64,000 nt of DNA from Durusdinium trenchii (GCA_963970005.1 CAXAMN010001192.1:424636-488635); one strand, 5' to 3'; counted from the stretch's first letter, positions 13,501 to 20,605 are shown. A program made the numbers and translations. The notes: generated from the letters alone by a model not told the origin.

Positions 13501-14833
13501 CAAACCCATCATATTCAATCTCTGGACTTATCGAAGCAGTACCACTGCTTACGCTACAGCTCCGTTTGCTGGTCCTCGTACAGCCGAGCCAGGAAGAGAT
13601 TGGAGACAGTATGTGAGAAGGCTCACGTATTATGTCGGGGTGACTTTGGGTGGAAATTATAGATCGAGTTCATCAATGGGGCTTCAACCTCTCACCGATT
13701 CTCATTTGAGGACAAAAGTGAACGAGAGCGATGGTTTTTGGACAAAGCTCTATGTTGAGATGGTTGAAGAGTTCGATCTGACAAGTTGTTTTCAGTATCC
13801 CTCAGCAAGGGCCATGGTACTTATCTTGAAGTTGAACGATGTGCCAGAGGAGGCCGCATATCACATCAAGTTCCTTTCATCCAAAGTTGGGTGCCACACC
13901 GAGGAGAAGGACAAGGTGATGATTGACGGGGATACAGGAGTCATGGATGTTGATCATTTGAGTGGCCAGATTAGAGGAGTCGGTACCGGACACACCATTC
14001 TTGTGACAGACCTTGACTATGCGACTAGAGCAAGTTCGTCAAAGAAAATCACGACGATGCAGTACGGTATCCGAACTGAGATGGCATTCGAAAATTGCTG
14101 TGTATTCCAAGTTCAGGGAGAAAGGCATCAAGACATCCTGGATACTCTTGATAGAGTAGTCGTTTTCTTGGAAGAACATGGACAAGATCAGGGGGACGGT
14201 ACAACCGTCCACATATGGCTGTGTCTTCATTGTATGTTTCCGAACGGCAGCACACTGAGGTTGACCGAGGCGACATTCAAAGAGTTCTCAAGGAAGTTGG
14301 CTGAGAAGGTCCATTCGATCGGACAGCTCCTGACTACTCCAGTATTAGTGAACATCCAGCCAGATTCAAAGTTCTTCGGGCCAGCAAGATATGATCACAG
14401 TCACATTGTCACCGACATTGTAGACCAAGTGAGACGAAGTGGTGCCTTGGCCACCAAATCGTCACGTGCCTGGAAAGCTATGTACTCAGTTGCAGGTGCT
14501 CCCAGTGCGAACTATATCACAGGCGGCGACAAGAACAAGATTTGGGCTGTGATGGAGAAACAACTCACGAGAGAAAGGGTCATCCTATTGTGCTCAATGA
14601 ATAAAGTTCATGTCAGTGCTTTGAACAACATGGCAGAGGACGAGATCCAGGTCCCAATTTCTCAGGACAACTTCGACAGGTACTTGAACGTTGCTATGTC
14701 GGCAAGTGATGGGCAACCGAAGAAGACCAGCACGAAGCATACTGTTGGTGGGAGCTTCAGTCAAGGTACCGAATGGAGGGACATCAGATTCGTTCTGAAA
14801 GATCCGGAGCCTGAGGAGGACAGGATGGAATAA
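1511..14833 (+). CDS. Copia Gag-Pol polyprotein with long C-terminal extension
   Basis: 4440 aa. Residues ~95-557 are Glu/Lys-rich and heptad-like (coiled coil). ~581-800 is a helical Gag-like region starting VPPWPRINDLGLWK. Two CCCH fingers with spacing Cx7Cx5Cx3H follow at 890-908 and 928-946, then a KPKPK-rich linker. The aspartic protease has MDTGCG with D1146. Integrase has a condensed H1377, H1381, C1388, C1391 site and D1420, D1481, E1512. Reverse transcriptase has motif-A D2162 and YVDD at 2252-2255. RNase H has D2472, E2519, D2552 and D2605. Past ~2640 I recognise no standard retroelement domain. A PCTGGS segment (P3120, C3121) resembles the Pro-Cys loop of cytosine methyltransferases but the other motifs are not clear. 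A proline-rich stretch lies at ~3925-3975. The polyprotein should make particles and copy and integrate the element. It ends at a lone TAA in the same frame as the next entry. Confidence 0.93.
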   Translation: MSSSGGNGSEPYSFAAPGGPNTISSPDSTMGTDSSAYADVITMPTGSQISERSVPPARNLTDLAPVGPRRSMRATTRSTSPITSTARSPRRSIEKRRDDDRGTKEQRREIQLGEELRSARNAYNFLHEEYECIQAGYSRLHHEAEVEFRQMSDYNRKMQEHLQEMTQEDEGATIRIEELEHKLRLAESTAEHIYMRYQELAQETHQEHSELESVKATKDRMSQELQAAIGHIQEQNESSLAINRRSKAIQDENTAFVGIADQIQARMIALQDENVNMHEVIQHQREEQWNSEVRERRLQHSVHSSQDQSNQEAMVIDHLRGQLAMARGAELNARAEIEEMEVGMRMEIFVCQTEVSAKEMAEMKASHHEYEANVAKEVIAKGEIFNNEVLEGSIRERQQLKDANLALSEANAQLKRENMMRAPMFGDDGAEIQQKIRELENALLESQKETKNVIMENAKLKAEARMAPIVSRYSKRPSSRDRGLPTHASEEDEIRNAKEEAKHYKDGYNEMTESRDEMYEWYAETHNEYAEEREKSIELSEANKSLRDKISEAEASSSSHLTPATSTIMKVSRKEESKINVPPWPRINDLGLWKANLIQSIIIAANDSDQEPWIDWIKEAMDDPDPDKFVDSGDQRFHSIDAKLGLALTKVVMDAKDDGSGVAMKLRTRINAKGRTSSLIKGREVLALILMNFKTTSNVEVLYTSMHLYQLEYQGDKNLSLFFHTWDEILAGMKPVDVPSDETLRDLLWRKIRNSNLMAYDISAYNSMNDDDAKKTYKHLRDMIRRHIERQTEDRMILEKEKAVKNVANIFQNLKPGGPAPKLKAAPADPKKKPRGQQEQVVSEDAAAVKPKPNPKKHPEDKNKKGKGKGKGDGKDRSRSPSTDKKKIPCKYFMKGNCTMGKDCPFSHKKPRSPSRGSSVGKNDKPVCWMWIRGTCDKGKDCKFYHDPKASPKKGISAPADSGDDRPKPKAKPKPKPKAKPGAPAIDGELFMDESEDEGIAASAKAREGGAKVSFDEETCEIMLNEAIYSVRDKWKVVEKKPLRPDIKRYDEKELTCYTRKEQIRFEEKVAEARGILMVPYTEIKRVRIPVGPKGDLSVTMSFDEDDGLVFHHKVIPHVCEGKKDHADTKTLSIPAKGSRTKFIMDTGCGYDLISKGRAKKLGLEVRESDQSMSFYTANGVTSTKGVADIHFDEFDSTYSPFVLDESPSVLSVGKKCMEEGYTFIWPACGNPYMVSPNYKKIMLEVEGNIPYIVKGSDFCTPTDDTRAEMIARFTLGEDEADYQSTFINCDVDPQGIMCDDDDLPVIEPPKVKRRKRNKKFKASPGEEDEVGSDVAGDSEPEADDDDADDIEVDVVDGASRMVRRGTLKADARKIEHLLTHRYKNPYCESCIRAKMKHFKTHRGAFKRKLKAFGDLVTFDFVDTRNILDQGISTDREIFVIRDRYTGVIWAYPSKERFTKDVVNAINHFKGLKKIKIAYADKAPEFETAMKQLKIPFDHSLPNHPQNNSLAERNNQFIMMTTATCLLEAGLPPCFWSYAVECVSHLLNIEEGEDGVSPWYKLHGKEFHGEKIPFGAKVFFMPSSQGRIEQKHKFDPKGIPGIFAGYEIKPGMNWSRQYRVWSLETFAHQSLAFDANRPIRKLLTPQLTETLVFLAPIEFPLKEGYEKINNTLEGMKIRDRRDGEPEVGDPSQMIDYGDYEPTEPGMDFEELAEREIRDEDDEDAIGDHEADDEERDDPGDDDDPKPDGGHSKILSKPAKAKVPPSTGREDHPPVGDPSMDHMSMGKESDGIIYLNDDGETVKLDRKGNPYKVGSDGRRFFRSSPRPRSKYTPEEWKALSLSDRAIAEKKEALEKEKMKERESKGAGSSKDKRKKKKKEDKDDDPKDVSPNIFIDLKKDRTLITDDDDMGGYSPSSASTLSTELPSDDDYLVEWEEWTSVENGFGPRATWDPLNIIDINSGEILNDMAVAYAMPTESNRCTTEDFTKNLKDHHLSFPSMPCINSISKHRERYTYADTTNPMSAYRNLFNAAVSRPVSRAEMLKNPKAKASMRKEWLGLHEQGVFDFSVIREYHDVKQEALTLKQVVHFARVHGIIVEKNYQLPMSDERRKFKGRGVLLGNKVKNQNWEAAFFQDLGNSPASFESSRWADFYGCVPGHSVKLADAIQAYIQASLTGPPCWVELPSDAWPDDVDVSKYHRPVVRLLKALYGHPDAGTMWEKHCDTQVRQLGFKPIGDEWPSMYFHEGLKLLLVIYVDDLKLAGPTENMTKGWSMLRTKLRIEPETDLGLYLGCMLTRGESKLHDGTVVNTVSYNMEGLLKLSVEKYLDIVGHDTKLKKVTTPSVPEETKSHPARAPAPGKEAVTCPWCANTFDPKYSGKLHSKSESDVTPDDGNRGSLAPHAASILMKLLYAARVARFDLLRSINMLARNVNKWTSNDDARLHHLMCYVNSTLDKRMIGWVGDPIATLSVGIFADADFAGCGETLRSTSGSHMHVQGKHTRFPIAGGSKRQGCISHSTPEAEIVAADSTLRNFGIPSIGLWQTLSGKAPEILFHDDNQGMIGVARTGKNPTMRHLERTHGISIVSLHEHFQQDHFVLLYEISHKMCADIHTKAFRTPLAWRRACMLINLLDPEDLSSKELADMVSPSVDHKKIDHQIFQTKTDDIPNFPYTQTPVLPRAVFVKGMTGKEGVQDLPNGDCIYVVKVPVYYRRFPPGRYIPSDTCRSTWVLVNGSWNCVEREATPLQQALRFDHWVERACFLYHASKASSSPEAGACLSQSPFLALANVPWAPDAVLQFSIASLSTDTALLQSQEVPLNNCHPATLRVINTLLRLVHGGSGGQDGASIRAFGAVQDHFVRLDSKGKNPKTNKNYRDEWRRDGDTLTRVHNVPRTQEFVPSEDSHCPVRLSDLSDYRRTEKYYKSGKDTKVDTWRFKGNSVGKDDPWIGNTTFLIVSNGHGHSPQHETTDNSNNKQKGDVTAIATGIQAWGMNTIAHEHMFIAQTAKYVASDTPPGRKPVLHLVLQRRSGRSHKYQFELHQQDVKGPQDIFDRCIMLQELERNVPCLVLMCAEEQNWFTFLQTCLKKQFMNIVTITEDDDACSAYGINKVKACVRSSLDCVFFAGPCTGGSAWNRLNRTVSIKAEMQIEKHQELYWSLWNCFAHALDHVFAIGACALTELPRSCEYWRDDRMTTLIEGTESHVHDFDGCMYGLATHYGHRNIPIKKPWRIVSWGVQFQSLMKKCDHKHQHAPCAGRETRVTQLYTLRIAQHMIETLNKRALSLWKKQHVTSRAPVLYDWSRLPHPSMSNGNPCSEVNINKRFDKIIQSVHDSKKKKFTCENNHDTHDSCASVITFHNHLEQDFEINQASHFGAGVIQQFAKKKFAEFHPITVGLSPATLPQRGNSLAFVSHSWRLTTSLHRGDCVVNMFRSTVYGATGRSMASAKKLKEHLQKLDSRRGESPTLVPRQFVEDMDPGQALQLAEKWMERGVPPVYSISACYCAVEAKGGTIQERLVRSLRVLLSKYDPETDDGKEVTRAFFAGIKRVIGIVKSQERQVRPEHKPLGPPPPPNPEHFPYEAFASNDVWDRLELFSDNLLALFMPEPFNQEAPVKGMLADLNEKVAKRGMKGINSTAMSKDSLLDITRDGYFYDSMNDLHHRIPIEGRSSNYMAMTGEHWERSCRYISLAGASLGFALRFHNKNHPEDLTSLTDLIQIIAKGQSGGTLERCAAINNFQCIQALYQCIHRHVIEHSAISLRSETNAQMLAAFQHLKEWFPEVKPDVWTAGYNVLGAELGVHRDLLARDTSISILNQYIAELHLSEANLDEEPDLETLGKPKEKIYLTFENPSIGPPNLKDFSAVEPQWLCQFRIHHAKNKGLSQDEITKQMREEARRARDQSGAPKNRDDYTQTFGGKGSSVPPGGPYTSSSSGPRPPWERNNEQWDPWSSDVPHGAYDVPRPPPKAPPKCKPMPKPKQPAQPKEWFVTLPPEGVTTIGCNGMDYLGKPIIFNLWTYRSSTTAYATAPFAGPRTAEPGRDWRQYVRRLTYYVGVTLGGNYRSSSSMGLQPLTDSHLRTKVNESDGFWTKLYVEMVEEFDLTSCFQYPSARAMVLILKLNDVPEEAAYHIKFLSSKVGCHTEEKDKVMIDGDTGVMDVDHLSGQIRGVGTGHTILVTDLDYATRASSSKKITTMQYGIRTEMAFENCCVFQVQGERHQDILDTLDRVVVFLEEHGQDQGDGTTVHIWLCLHCMFPNGSTLRLTEATFKEFSRKLAEKVHSIGQLLTTPVLVNIQPDSKFFGPARYDHSHIVTDIVDQVRRSGALATKSSRAWKAMYSVAGAPSANYITGGDKNKIWAVMEKQLTRERVILLCSMNKVHVSALNNMAEDEIQVPISQDNFDRYLNVAMSASDGQPKKTSTKHTVGGSFSQGTEWRDIRFVLKDPEPEEDRME
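14831..14833 (+). other. Single in-frame TAA splitting one continuous reading frame
   Basis: The frame opened at 1511 continues without another stop from 14834 to 19906. Reading on gives WTTGNRRVEN and then a CxxC...CxxC motif (Cys codons at 14897, 14906, 14963, 14972). The first in-frame ATG after the stop is only at 15125. The stop is therefore a readthrough or recoding site, or a recent nonsense mutation. The base context is GAA TAA TGG. Confidence 0.9.
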
Positions 14834-17800
14834 TGGACGACGGGAAATCGGAGAGTTGAGAATTATAAAGCCACTGCAGATGCCGCACCATATCTTTGTG
14901 AAGATTGCAACAAACATGATGCATCCGAGGATTGGAACACACACAAAGACAATAGAAGCCATTGTGTGAATTGCAACTTCAACTTTTGGTGTGTTCAGAG
15001 CGGCACTCCCACGATTCAACAAGAAAGAGAAAGCATTTGGGAAACTGCAGTGAGAGTTAGAGTCCTTTGGGAGAAGAATGCTGAATGGAACCGTTTGTAT
15101 CCAGCGCAGAATCTCCGTGAATTCATGGTCGAGGGTGCGATGATGCTATCCAGGAAGAATCCGCCTTGGATTCAAGGAGCATTGAAAGCTATTTCGCATC
15201 ATGGTGGAATCAGAGCCCCGTCGGAACTTGTGGAACAGTACTGTACCCAAGGGAAGGGATCCACTCTTTTCATCCACCGAGACTATGATCCAGACAGTGA
15301 AGACTATGGCTTCCGAGCGTATATGGACTATGGGAATGTGGCGTACCACGACTACATCCAATATTTCTTCACGCACAAGGAGTACCAGGACGTCTTCTCG
15401 TTGAATGAATATAGGACTGTTACAAATTCTGAGCTTGCGGGCGATATCATGGAGTTTTGGACTGGTGTTCTCGAACTGGCCGGCATCTTCAAAGACACGC
15501 TGTTCGAGGATTGGGCTCAGATCAATGAATGCAGAAGAGGTATAGAAATGTCTTTTCTTCACTTCTATGCAGCGAGCCGAAAATCAATCAATGACAACAC
15601 CAAGAGGAATAAACCTTCAGGGCTCCATGTTACAGCTGAAGAACAAGCCTGTATCGATGCCGTCATGTCCAGGTATGCTACCAGACCAGAGTTCAGGAGA
15701 ATGGTACGACTGGCCATAGCCCCAGAGCCCAAAAGAACGTCTACGGAAGAGCCTGATGTAGAGATGAAGGACGGCGAAGCCGACCCTGCGAGTACCACTC
15801 CAGGAGTCGAGGAGCCTGAACCACCTACGCCTGAGCTTGATCCGCAAGACTACAAGGATGGGGAAGGTCGTTCAGTATCCCCGACGAAAACATGGTCGCA
15901 CTACCCGACATCGAATCCAGATACTGAAGAACGGAAAAGAGCTGCCAAGCGCAGTGGGCAAGGTACAGCAACCGCTTCCAACTGGAAAACCGCCTATGAC
16001 AACCTCAGAAGGGTCAGAGCACGCGCAGTGAGCCAAAAGGTGTGCTATTGTTGTGGTTCAAACCAACATCACCTGGCTATTTGTCCCAACACTGAGAAGA
16101 AGGACGAGTTGATGAACTCATTCTCTCACATGGAGGACACTATGCGCAAGTGCTTCACCGAGGACGACAAGGCAATCATCCGACGTGATGTTGAAAGCCG
16201 AAAGAGGAAAGCAAAGTCATCCAAAGACGTCGAAGACGAGGACTACATGGATGTGGATGATGAAGATATTGAACTTCCCGAAGAAGAGCCGGAACTAGGA
16301 GGTAAGGTACCACCTCACTCTCCGAGAGCCAAAGGTAGACCACACTCGTCAGACTCTGCAAAAGAGGAATACGCGAAAGCGGTCGAGGCAACCAAGAAGG
16401 CCTTTGGGAACGCCAGTTTCGTCACCAGATTCAAAGAGCCCGTCGACCTCTTTGACATTGCCGATGACAAAGAAGGAGGAGAGTACAGGGTCGCAAATCA
16501 CAGGGTTGATAGATCAGGTCCTAATGGAAAGTGGGAACTTGATGCACTTATTCAGGAGGCTGCAGCACTCGGAATAAAGATGCCCAAAGTGAAGGACCTT
16601 GCTCCTGACCCACAACAAGTTCAAAAGGTTGGATATCGGCAGATTGAGGTGACTTGCGATAGAGGAAGCATCGAGATAATTCCACAGTATGGAGTTACAT
16701 TCTATGTGGAGTACTGGAATGGACCGAAGAGAGATGCAACTTTCACGGATCCACCAAAGATGAACCCAGCAACTCGCATCGACAAGTTCAGCGAGGAGAG
16801 TCAGCGGGTCAACGAGGTTAGCCATAGACTCAATAGACTACTCAGGCATGGAGTGGGAAAGCATAATGGGATTCAATCGCACCGCGGTCGAAAACCTCAT
16901 GTGTCCCCGAAGTGTAATGAGGGTGGATGGGTGAACATCGATGAGATCCTGGAATATGACCATGTCTTCAACGATGGTGTCGATATCAGTACTATCTCAG
17001 ATGATCAACGTGAGCAAAATGTCAAGACAGAGCGATACCAGGATTTATGCAAGGCGATGTGGCATGCAAAGAAGTTGCAGAACAGAGTACGCTATCAGAT
17101 TGCCGCCATTCGTATCTCAAGGGAGGATGTCTCACTCGAAGAGGAAAGGCAATACTGGGCAAACCTCATGTATTACAGCACAGATGCACCGTCATTTCTG
17201 AAGCATGAACGTTGGATCGTTCCTTGTGCAATTCGAGCTGTTGCCTCTCACAATTCTGGAAGAGAGACTGTTCTTGAAGAGGATGTGTCAATATATCCTG
17301 TGTGGACTTCACATCTCATTCCAGAGAATGTGGCAATGCAGCTTGGAGGAAGCTTTCACATGACATCGCTTTCCAATATTGAGTCAATCATGAAACTAGG
17401 AATTGTCCCTGGTGGAACGGAGGGATATAGAGGTAGTGTTTTCTTCAACCACTTTGCGCCGTGGGATGATCGATCATCAAAGATTCTGAGATCAAGATGG
17501 CCAAGAGTGGGAATGCCCGTTTGCCTTTATGTTCCAATCATGACTTTGAGGAAGCTTGGGGGAAGAATTTCGGAGAATTCCTACACTGTTGTTTTTAGAG
17601 AAGTTCCATGGAGATGTGTACGAGGTGCTTGGTATTGGGACGACTACGTTCAGGCATGGAGGAGACTCCTGCTGGGAAGCACTGGAGAGCAAGTTGTTCT
17701 AGCGGCACGTCATGGACTTTGGGTTGCTCAGAAGCATACCATCCTCGAGAGAGCCGACGAAGTCACGAAGTCAGCCTCGGCGACAGATGACAACGTCCAA

Positions 17801-19906
17801 AAGCTCGTATCCCTTATCGATGAAGTACAATTCGATGACAATGGAGAGCTGATCGAGGATTCCATCAGTGAGGAAACTTGGGACGAAATCATCTCCAGAA
17901 CATGTGAAGGGTATCGCAACGTGGATGGTAATATTTTGTGTCCATCATGTATGCATTTGACTTCTTCATCTTTGTCCGTGTGTCTATCTTGTCAAGGCAG
18001 GCTACTCTCGTGTGGTATTCGCAACACTGTCATTTCCGATTCACCCGTTGATCTTGTGAGCGACGATGAAGAGGAAAAGAAGGAAGAGAAGGAGCCTGAA
18101 GATGATGATCAAGATATCTTGGACCAGGCCACTATGGACGAGATCAGAAAGGCTTGGGAAGAAGACATCGCTCAAACTGAAGCAGCTGACGACGACGAGG
18201 ACATGGACAATCTAGATCCTTCCAAACCGTCTGATGGTGCAGAAAACTTCAAGAGTGACAATGTCGAGACCCCATCTTTCAATGAGGACGAGATCGACTA
18301 CGATCGTGATTCTGATCTAGAAGATGAAGACGAACGAAACGTGATCATCGAGATCCAGAGGAGCACACAACAATATGAGGGGAAGAAATGTCAAGATGGT
18401 GAACCCGAGGATGAAGACGTCACCGACGACTTACATCCGGAGGCGAATCGACCGACAGATCGTGATGAACCGGGATACTATGCACAGCATGGAGCGACCG
18501 AGTTCAATCCCGAAGAAGGAAGAGACAACGAAGATCTCCCCATCTATTGTCGAGTACCGGAACCTCGAATCTATGCGCATCAAGAGAGAGCCTACTGTCA
18601 GGACGTCTCCGTGAATGCATCGGGTTTGATGGATAGGTATGTGGTCAAATGTGTGCTGAACATGATCTCCCTGATGTACAAGAGCTACTATTGCACCAGC
18701 CTTACCGACTTCAAAGCAAATTGGAAAAGGAAGCGACTGGATGTGATAAGCAAGTTCGGTACAGAGGATTTCACTGAAATCGATGACGATGGGAGACCAT
18801 TGGATCCAACAGATGACAAGATGAGAATCTTTGCCAACGAAAACAAGATTACGATTGAGGAGGCCTGGCACCGATTCAGAGGAGAGCAATTCATTTGCAA
18901 GGTGGCACTCGTGATCCTATCATTTGGTCATACTCCGTACTCCTTCAAGAAGGAATATGGCAACTTCGAATACTCCACCAACTTGACTGACGTCCAGCTT
19001 GAGGAGTTGAAAGCGAAGAAAGCCAGCGCAATGACTGAATTGGTACAGAAGTGCATCCATGCGATTTATGGTTGTCGGACATATTCTTACTTTAGAACCG
19101 ACGTTACATCACCCAACCACAAGGTGATCGATCCTCTGGACATCATGTACTCGAGAATGAAGAGCAAGTGGGAGAAGTCTATTCTGTTGATCATTGATCA
19201 ACATGAGATCAGGTTGCCCCCACAAGCTCAGGAAGTCATAGAGTCAATGGCCAGAAACCCCAACGTTGGACATACAGAGAGATGGATGAGCGTGGTAGAA
19301 CATAAGCATGTTCAAGCTCTTACCAATCGCCTAGGCTTTGGAGATAGGGCCAAGGAGATTCAGGGCAAGAAGAAGCAGGCAGCCAAGGCAACAGCTAAGT
19401 CAACATCAACGACTAAGTCTGAAGCGAAAGCAGCATCTTCGTCAAGAGCTGAGGCAAAGCCAGCATCTACACCCAGAACCGAGGCCAAGCCGTCGTCAGC
19501 ACCAAGTGAGGAGCCAAAACCTTCAACAGCACCTAAGAGTTTCGGGCCCTCATCAGCAGAGGAGAATAAGGCGAAGGCTGCTCCAAAAGCCAGACCACAT
19601 GATAAATCACCATCCAGTGCTACCGATGTGTTTGAGCAAGCTTTGCAGGAAGATCTTGCCGCCAACGCACATGCAGCAGAAGGTACAACTTCTTCATCAT
19701 CCCGAGGACATTCCAAAGGAGGAGGCCAATCTGGAACATCTTGGAGGCCGGCGCTAACGCAAGAACGCCGCGAAGTACCTCAACCTTCTGAAAAGGGGAA
19801 GGGAAAGAGCAAGTCCAAGGGAAAGTCCAAGAAGGGAGAAGATGATCGGTGGGATGCTCAGGGCAGCTGGGATCATCGTGGATGGAGAGGTTATCGCCAG
19901 TGGTGA
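14834..19906 (+). CDS. Downstream polyprotein segment with zinc motifs and a Tpt1/KptA-like RNA 2'-phosphotransferase domain
   Basis: About 1690 codons, open from just after the TAA. Residues below count from the GTG at 14966, which is unlikely to be a real start. A C2C2 motif lies at 14897-14974, before that GTG. A CCHC knuckle (C360, C363, H368, C373) suggests nucleic-acid binding. Residues ~615-890 match the Tpt1/KptA family in order: LLRH (R627, H628), AIRA (R757), FHMTSLSNIESIMKLGIVPGG (H798) and R822 in YRGSVFF. These correspond to the Arg-His-Arg-Arg quartet of enzymes that remove a 2'-phosphate from RNA using NAD+. A zinc ribbon (C992, C995, C1006, C1009), a long acidic region and a Lys/Ser/Ala-Pro-rich basic tail follow. 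Its role in the element is unknown; RNA repair or use of 2'-phosphorylated RNA is conjecture. Confidence 0.8.
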   Translation, partial: WTTGNRRVENYKATADAAPYLCEDCNKHDASEDWNTHKDNRSHCVNCNFNFWCVQSGTPTIQQERESIWETAVRVRVLWEKNAEWNRLYPAQNLREFMVEGAMMLSRKNPPWIQGALKAISHHGGIRAPSELVEQYCTQGKGSTLFIHRDYDPDSEDYGFRAYMDYGNVAYHDYIQYFFTHKEYQDVFSLNEYRTVTNSELAGDIMEFWTGVLELAGIFKDTLFEDWAQINECRRGIEMSFLHFYAASRKSINDNTKRNKPSGLHVTAEEQACIDAVMSRYATRPEFRRMVRLAIAPEPKRTSTEEPDVEMKDGEADPASTTPGVEEPEPPTPELDPQDYKDGEGRSVSPTKTWSHYPTSNPDTEERKRAAKRSGQGTATASNWKTAYDNLRRVRARAVSQKVCYCCGSNQHHLAICPNTEKKDELMNSFSHMEDTMRKCFTEDDKAIIRRDVESRKRKAKSSKDVEDEDYMDVDDEDIELPEEEPELGGKVPPHSPRAKGRPHSSDSAKEEYAKAVEATKKAFGNASFVTRFKEPVDLFDIADDKEGGEYRVANHRVDRSGPNGKWELDALIQEAAALGIKMPKVKDLAPDPQQVQKVGYRQIEVTCDRGSIEIIPQYGVTFYVEYWNGPKRDATFTDPPKMNPATRIDKFSEESQRVNEVSHRLNRLLRHGVGKHNGIQSHRGRKPHVSPKCNEGGWVNIDEILEYDHVFNDGVDISTISDDQREQNVKTERYQDLCKAMWHAKKLQNRVRYQIAAIRISREDVSLEEERQYWANLMYYSTDAPSFLKHERWIVPCAIRAVASHNSGRETVLEEDVSIYPVWTSHLIPENVAMQLGGSFHMTSLSNIESIMKLGIVPGGTEGYRGSVFFNHFAPWDDRSSKILRSRWPRVGMPVCLYVPIMTLRKLGGRISENSYTVVFREVPWRCVRGAWYWDDYVQAWRRLLLGSTGEQVVLAARHGLWVAQKHTILERADEVTKSASATDDNVQKLVSLIDEVQFDDNGELIEDSISEETWDEIISRTCEGYRNVDGNILCPSCMHLTSSSLSVCLSCQGRLLSCGIRNTVISDSPVDLVSDDEEEKKEEKEPEDDDQDILDQATMDEIRKAWEEDIAQTEAADDDEDMDNLDPSKPSDGAENFKSDNVETPSFNEDEIDYDRDSDLEDEDERNVIIEIQRSTQQYEGKKCQDGEPEDEDVTDDLHPEANRPTDRDEPGYYAQHGATEFNPEEGRDNEDLPIYCRVPEPRIYAHQERAYCQDVSVNASGLMDRYVVKCVLNMISLMYKSYYCTSLTDFKANWKRKRLDVISKFGTEDFTEIDDDGRPLDPTDDKMRIFANENKITIEEAWHRFRGEQFICKVALVILSFGHTPYSFKKEYGNFEYSTNLTDVQLEELKAKKASAMTELVQKCIHAIYGCRTYSYFRTDVTSPNHKVIDPLDIMYSRMKSKWEKSILLIIDQHEIRLPPQAQEVIESMARNPNVGHTERWMSVVEHKHVQALTNRLGFGDRAKEIQGKKKQAAKATAKSTSTTKSEAKAASSSRAEAKPASTPRTEAKPSSAPSEEPKPSTAPKSFGPSSAEENKAKAAPKARPHDKSPSSATDVFEQALQEDLAANAHAAEGTTSSSSRGHSKGGGQSGTSWRPALTQERREVPQPSEKGKGKSKSKGKSKKGEDDRWDAQGSWDHRGWRGYRQW

Positions 19907-20418
19907 TTTCTTTGAACGACTATGAGGATACCATGCAAACCAGGGAGGAAGTCATTCACCGGATGTCTATCTGATCTGAAACGCTGTAAGTGTATCATTG
20001 CAAATCATCGGATTGACGATTTGATACCATGAGCATAATGGAAGGTAGACAGTCACCGACTGTCTCTCCGACTTGCCGTTCTGTAAGTGTATCCAAACCA
20101 AAACCTACATCTTTTGAGAAGTGTGAAGTCAGTTGCCGATGTGACATCTACGTGGAAGTCACCAGTTCGGATCTACATCAAAGCGATGCTCTTTTGAGTG
20201 GATACTGAGCGAGGCCTCGTGACTGTCTCACTTGTTCAATTCGATTTTTCATAGGTTCTGAGCCATAGTTGCACACTTTATATGTAAAAGTCCGCTTTAG
20301 TCCAGCATGTTTCGTAGTATGAGCCTCATATGAGTCTCGCGGCAAATCATACAATTTCTTTTGTAGCACTTACATCCCTAAATTTTCGTGTGTGATCGGA
20401 ACATATTGTTGCCGTTCA
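19907..20418 (+). other. 3' noncoding region of the retrotransposon
   Basis: No extended frame is seen. CTGTAAGTGTATC occurs twice (about 19984 and 20081) and there is a small CAGTCACCGACTG hairpin near 20050. Function unknown. Confidence 0.5.
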
Positions 20419-20427
20419 CATGGGGGG
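20419..20427 (+). other. Polypurine tract
   Basis: CATGGGGGG directly abuts the TG start of the 3' LTR, where plus-strand DNA priming is expected. The base before the 5' LTR is unrelated, so the G-run is internal to the element. Confidence 0.8.
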
Positions 20428-20600
20428 TGCGAATGGAAGTGCAGCGACACGTACAGTGCAACTTGTACATATATATGTACCATATGTACTTTGGCTCAAG
20501 GATCAAGCGACTAGAAAAGGTGCGGTTTCCGTTCCGACGCTACGCCGCTTATGGACCGTCAGTGATAGCTTCAAACTTCGCTGATTAAGATCCACTCGCA
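20428..20600 (+). repeat. 3' LTR (173 bp)
   Basis: Identical by eye to 1257-1429, including the GTACATATATATGTAC palindrome and the spliced-leader-like segment at 20479-20500. Confidence 0.95.
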
Positions 20601-20605
20601 ACTAA
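20601..20605. repeat. Target-site duplication, right copy (ACTAA)
   Basis: ACTAA directly follows the CA end of the 3' LTR and matches 1252-1256. Confidence 0.93.

Larger units (their letters stand above)
1257..20600 (+). mobile_element. Intact-looking 19.3-kb Ty1/copia-type LTR retrotransposon
   Basis: The element has two 173-bp direct terminal repeats starting TG and ending CA, flanked by a 5-bp ACTAA duplication. An 81-bp leader with a half-tRNA-type primer site precedes a single long reading frame (1511-19906, one in-frame TAA). A 521-bp trailer ends in a G-run polypurine tract. The domain order protease-integrase-reverse transcriptase-RNase H assigns it to Ty1/copia (Pseudoviridae-like). 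Usual copia elements are about 5 kb with one 1300-1600-residue polyprotein, so this one is roughly four times normal size. The excess is about 1800 residues after RNase H plus the frame after the TAA. The LTRs read as identical, indicating recent insertion. It is oriented opposite to the host exons on both sides. Confidence 0.96.

Noticed and set aside
14966..14968. GTG at 14966 as the start of the downstream protein
   Set aside because: The same frame is open back to 14834, and two cysteine codons of a likely zinc motif lie before this GTG. A eukaryotic GTG start is also unlikely.
1257..20600. CRISPR arrays, prokaryotic insertion sequences or phage genes
   Set aside because: No regularly spaced repeats, terminal inverted repeats or phage-type genes were seen, and the terminal repeats here are direct LTRs.
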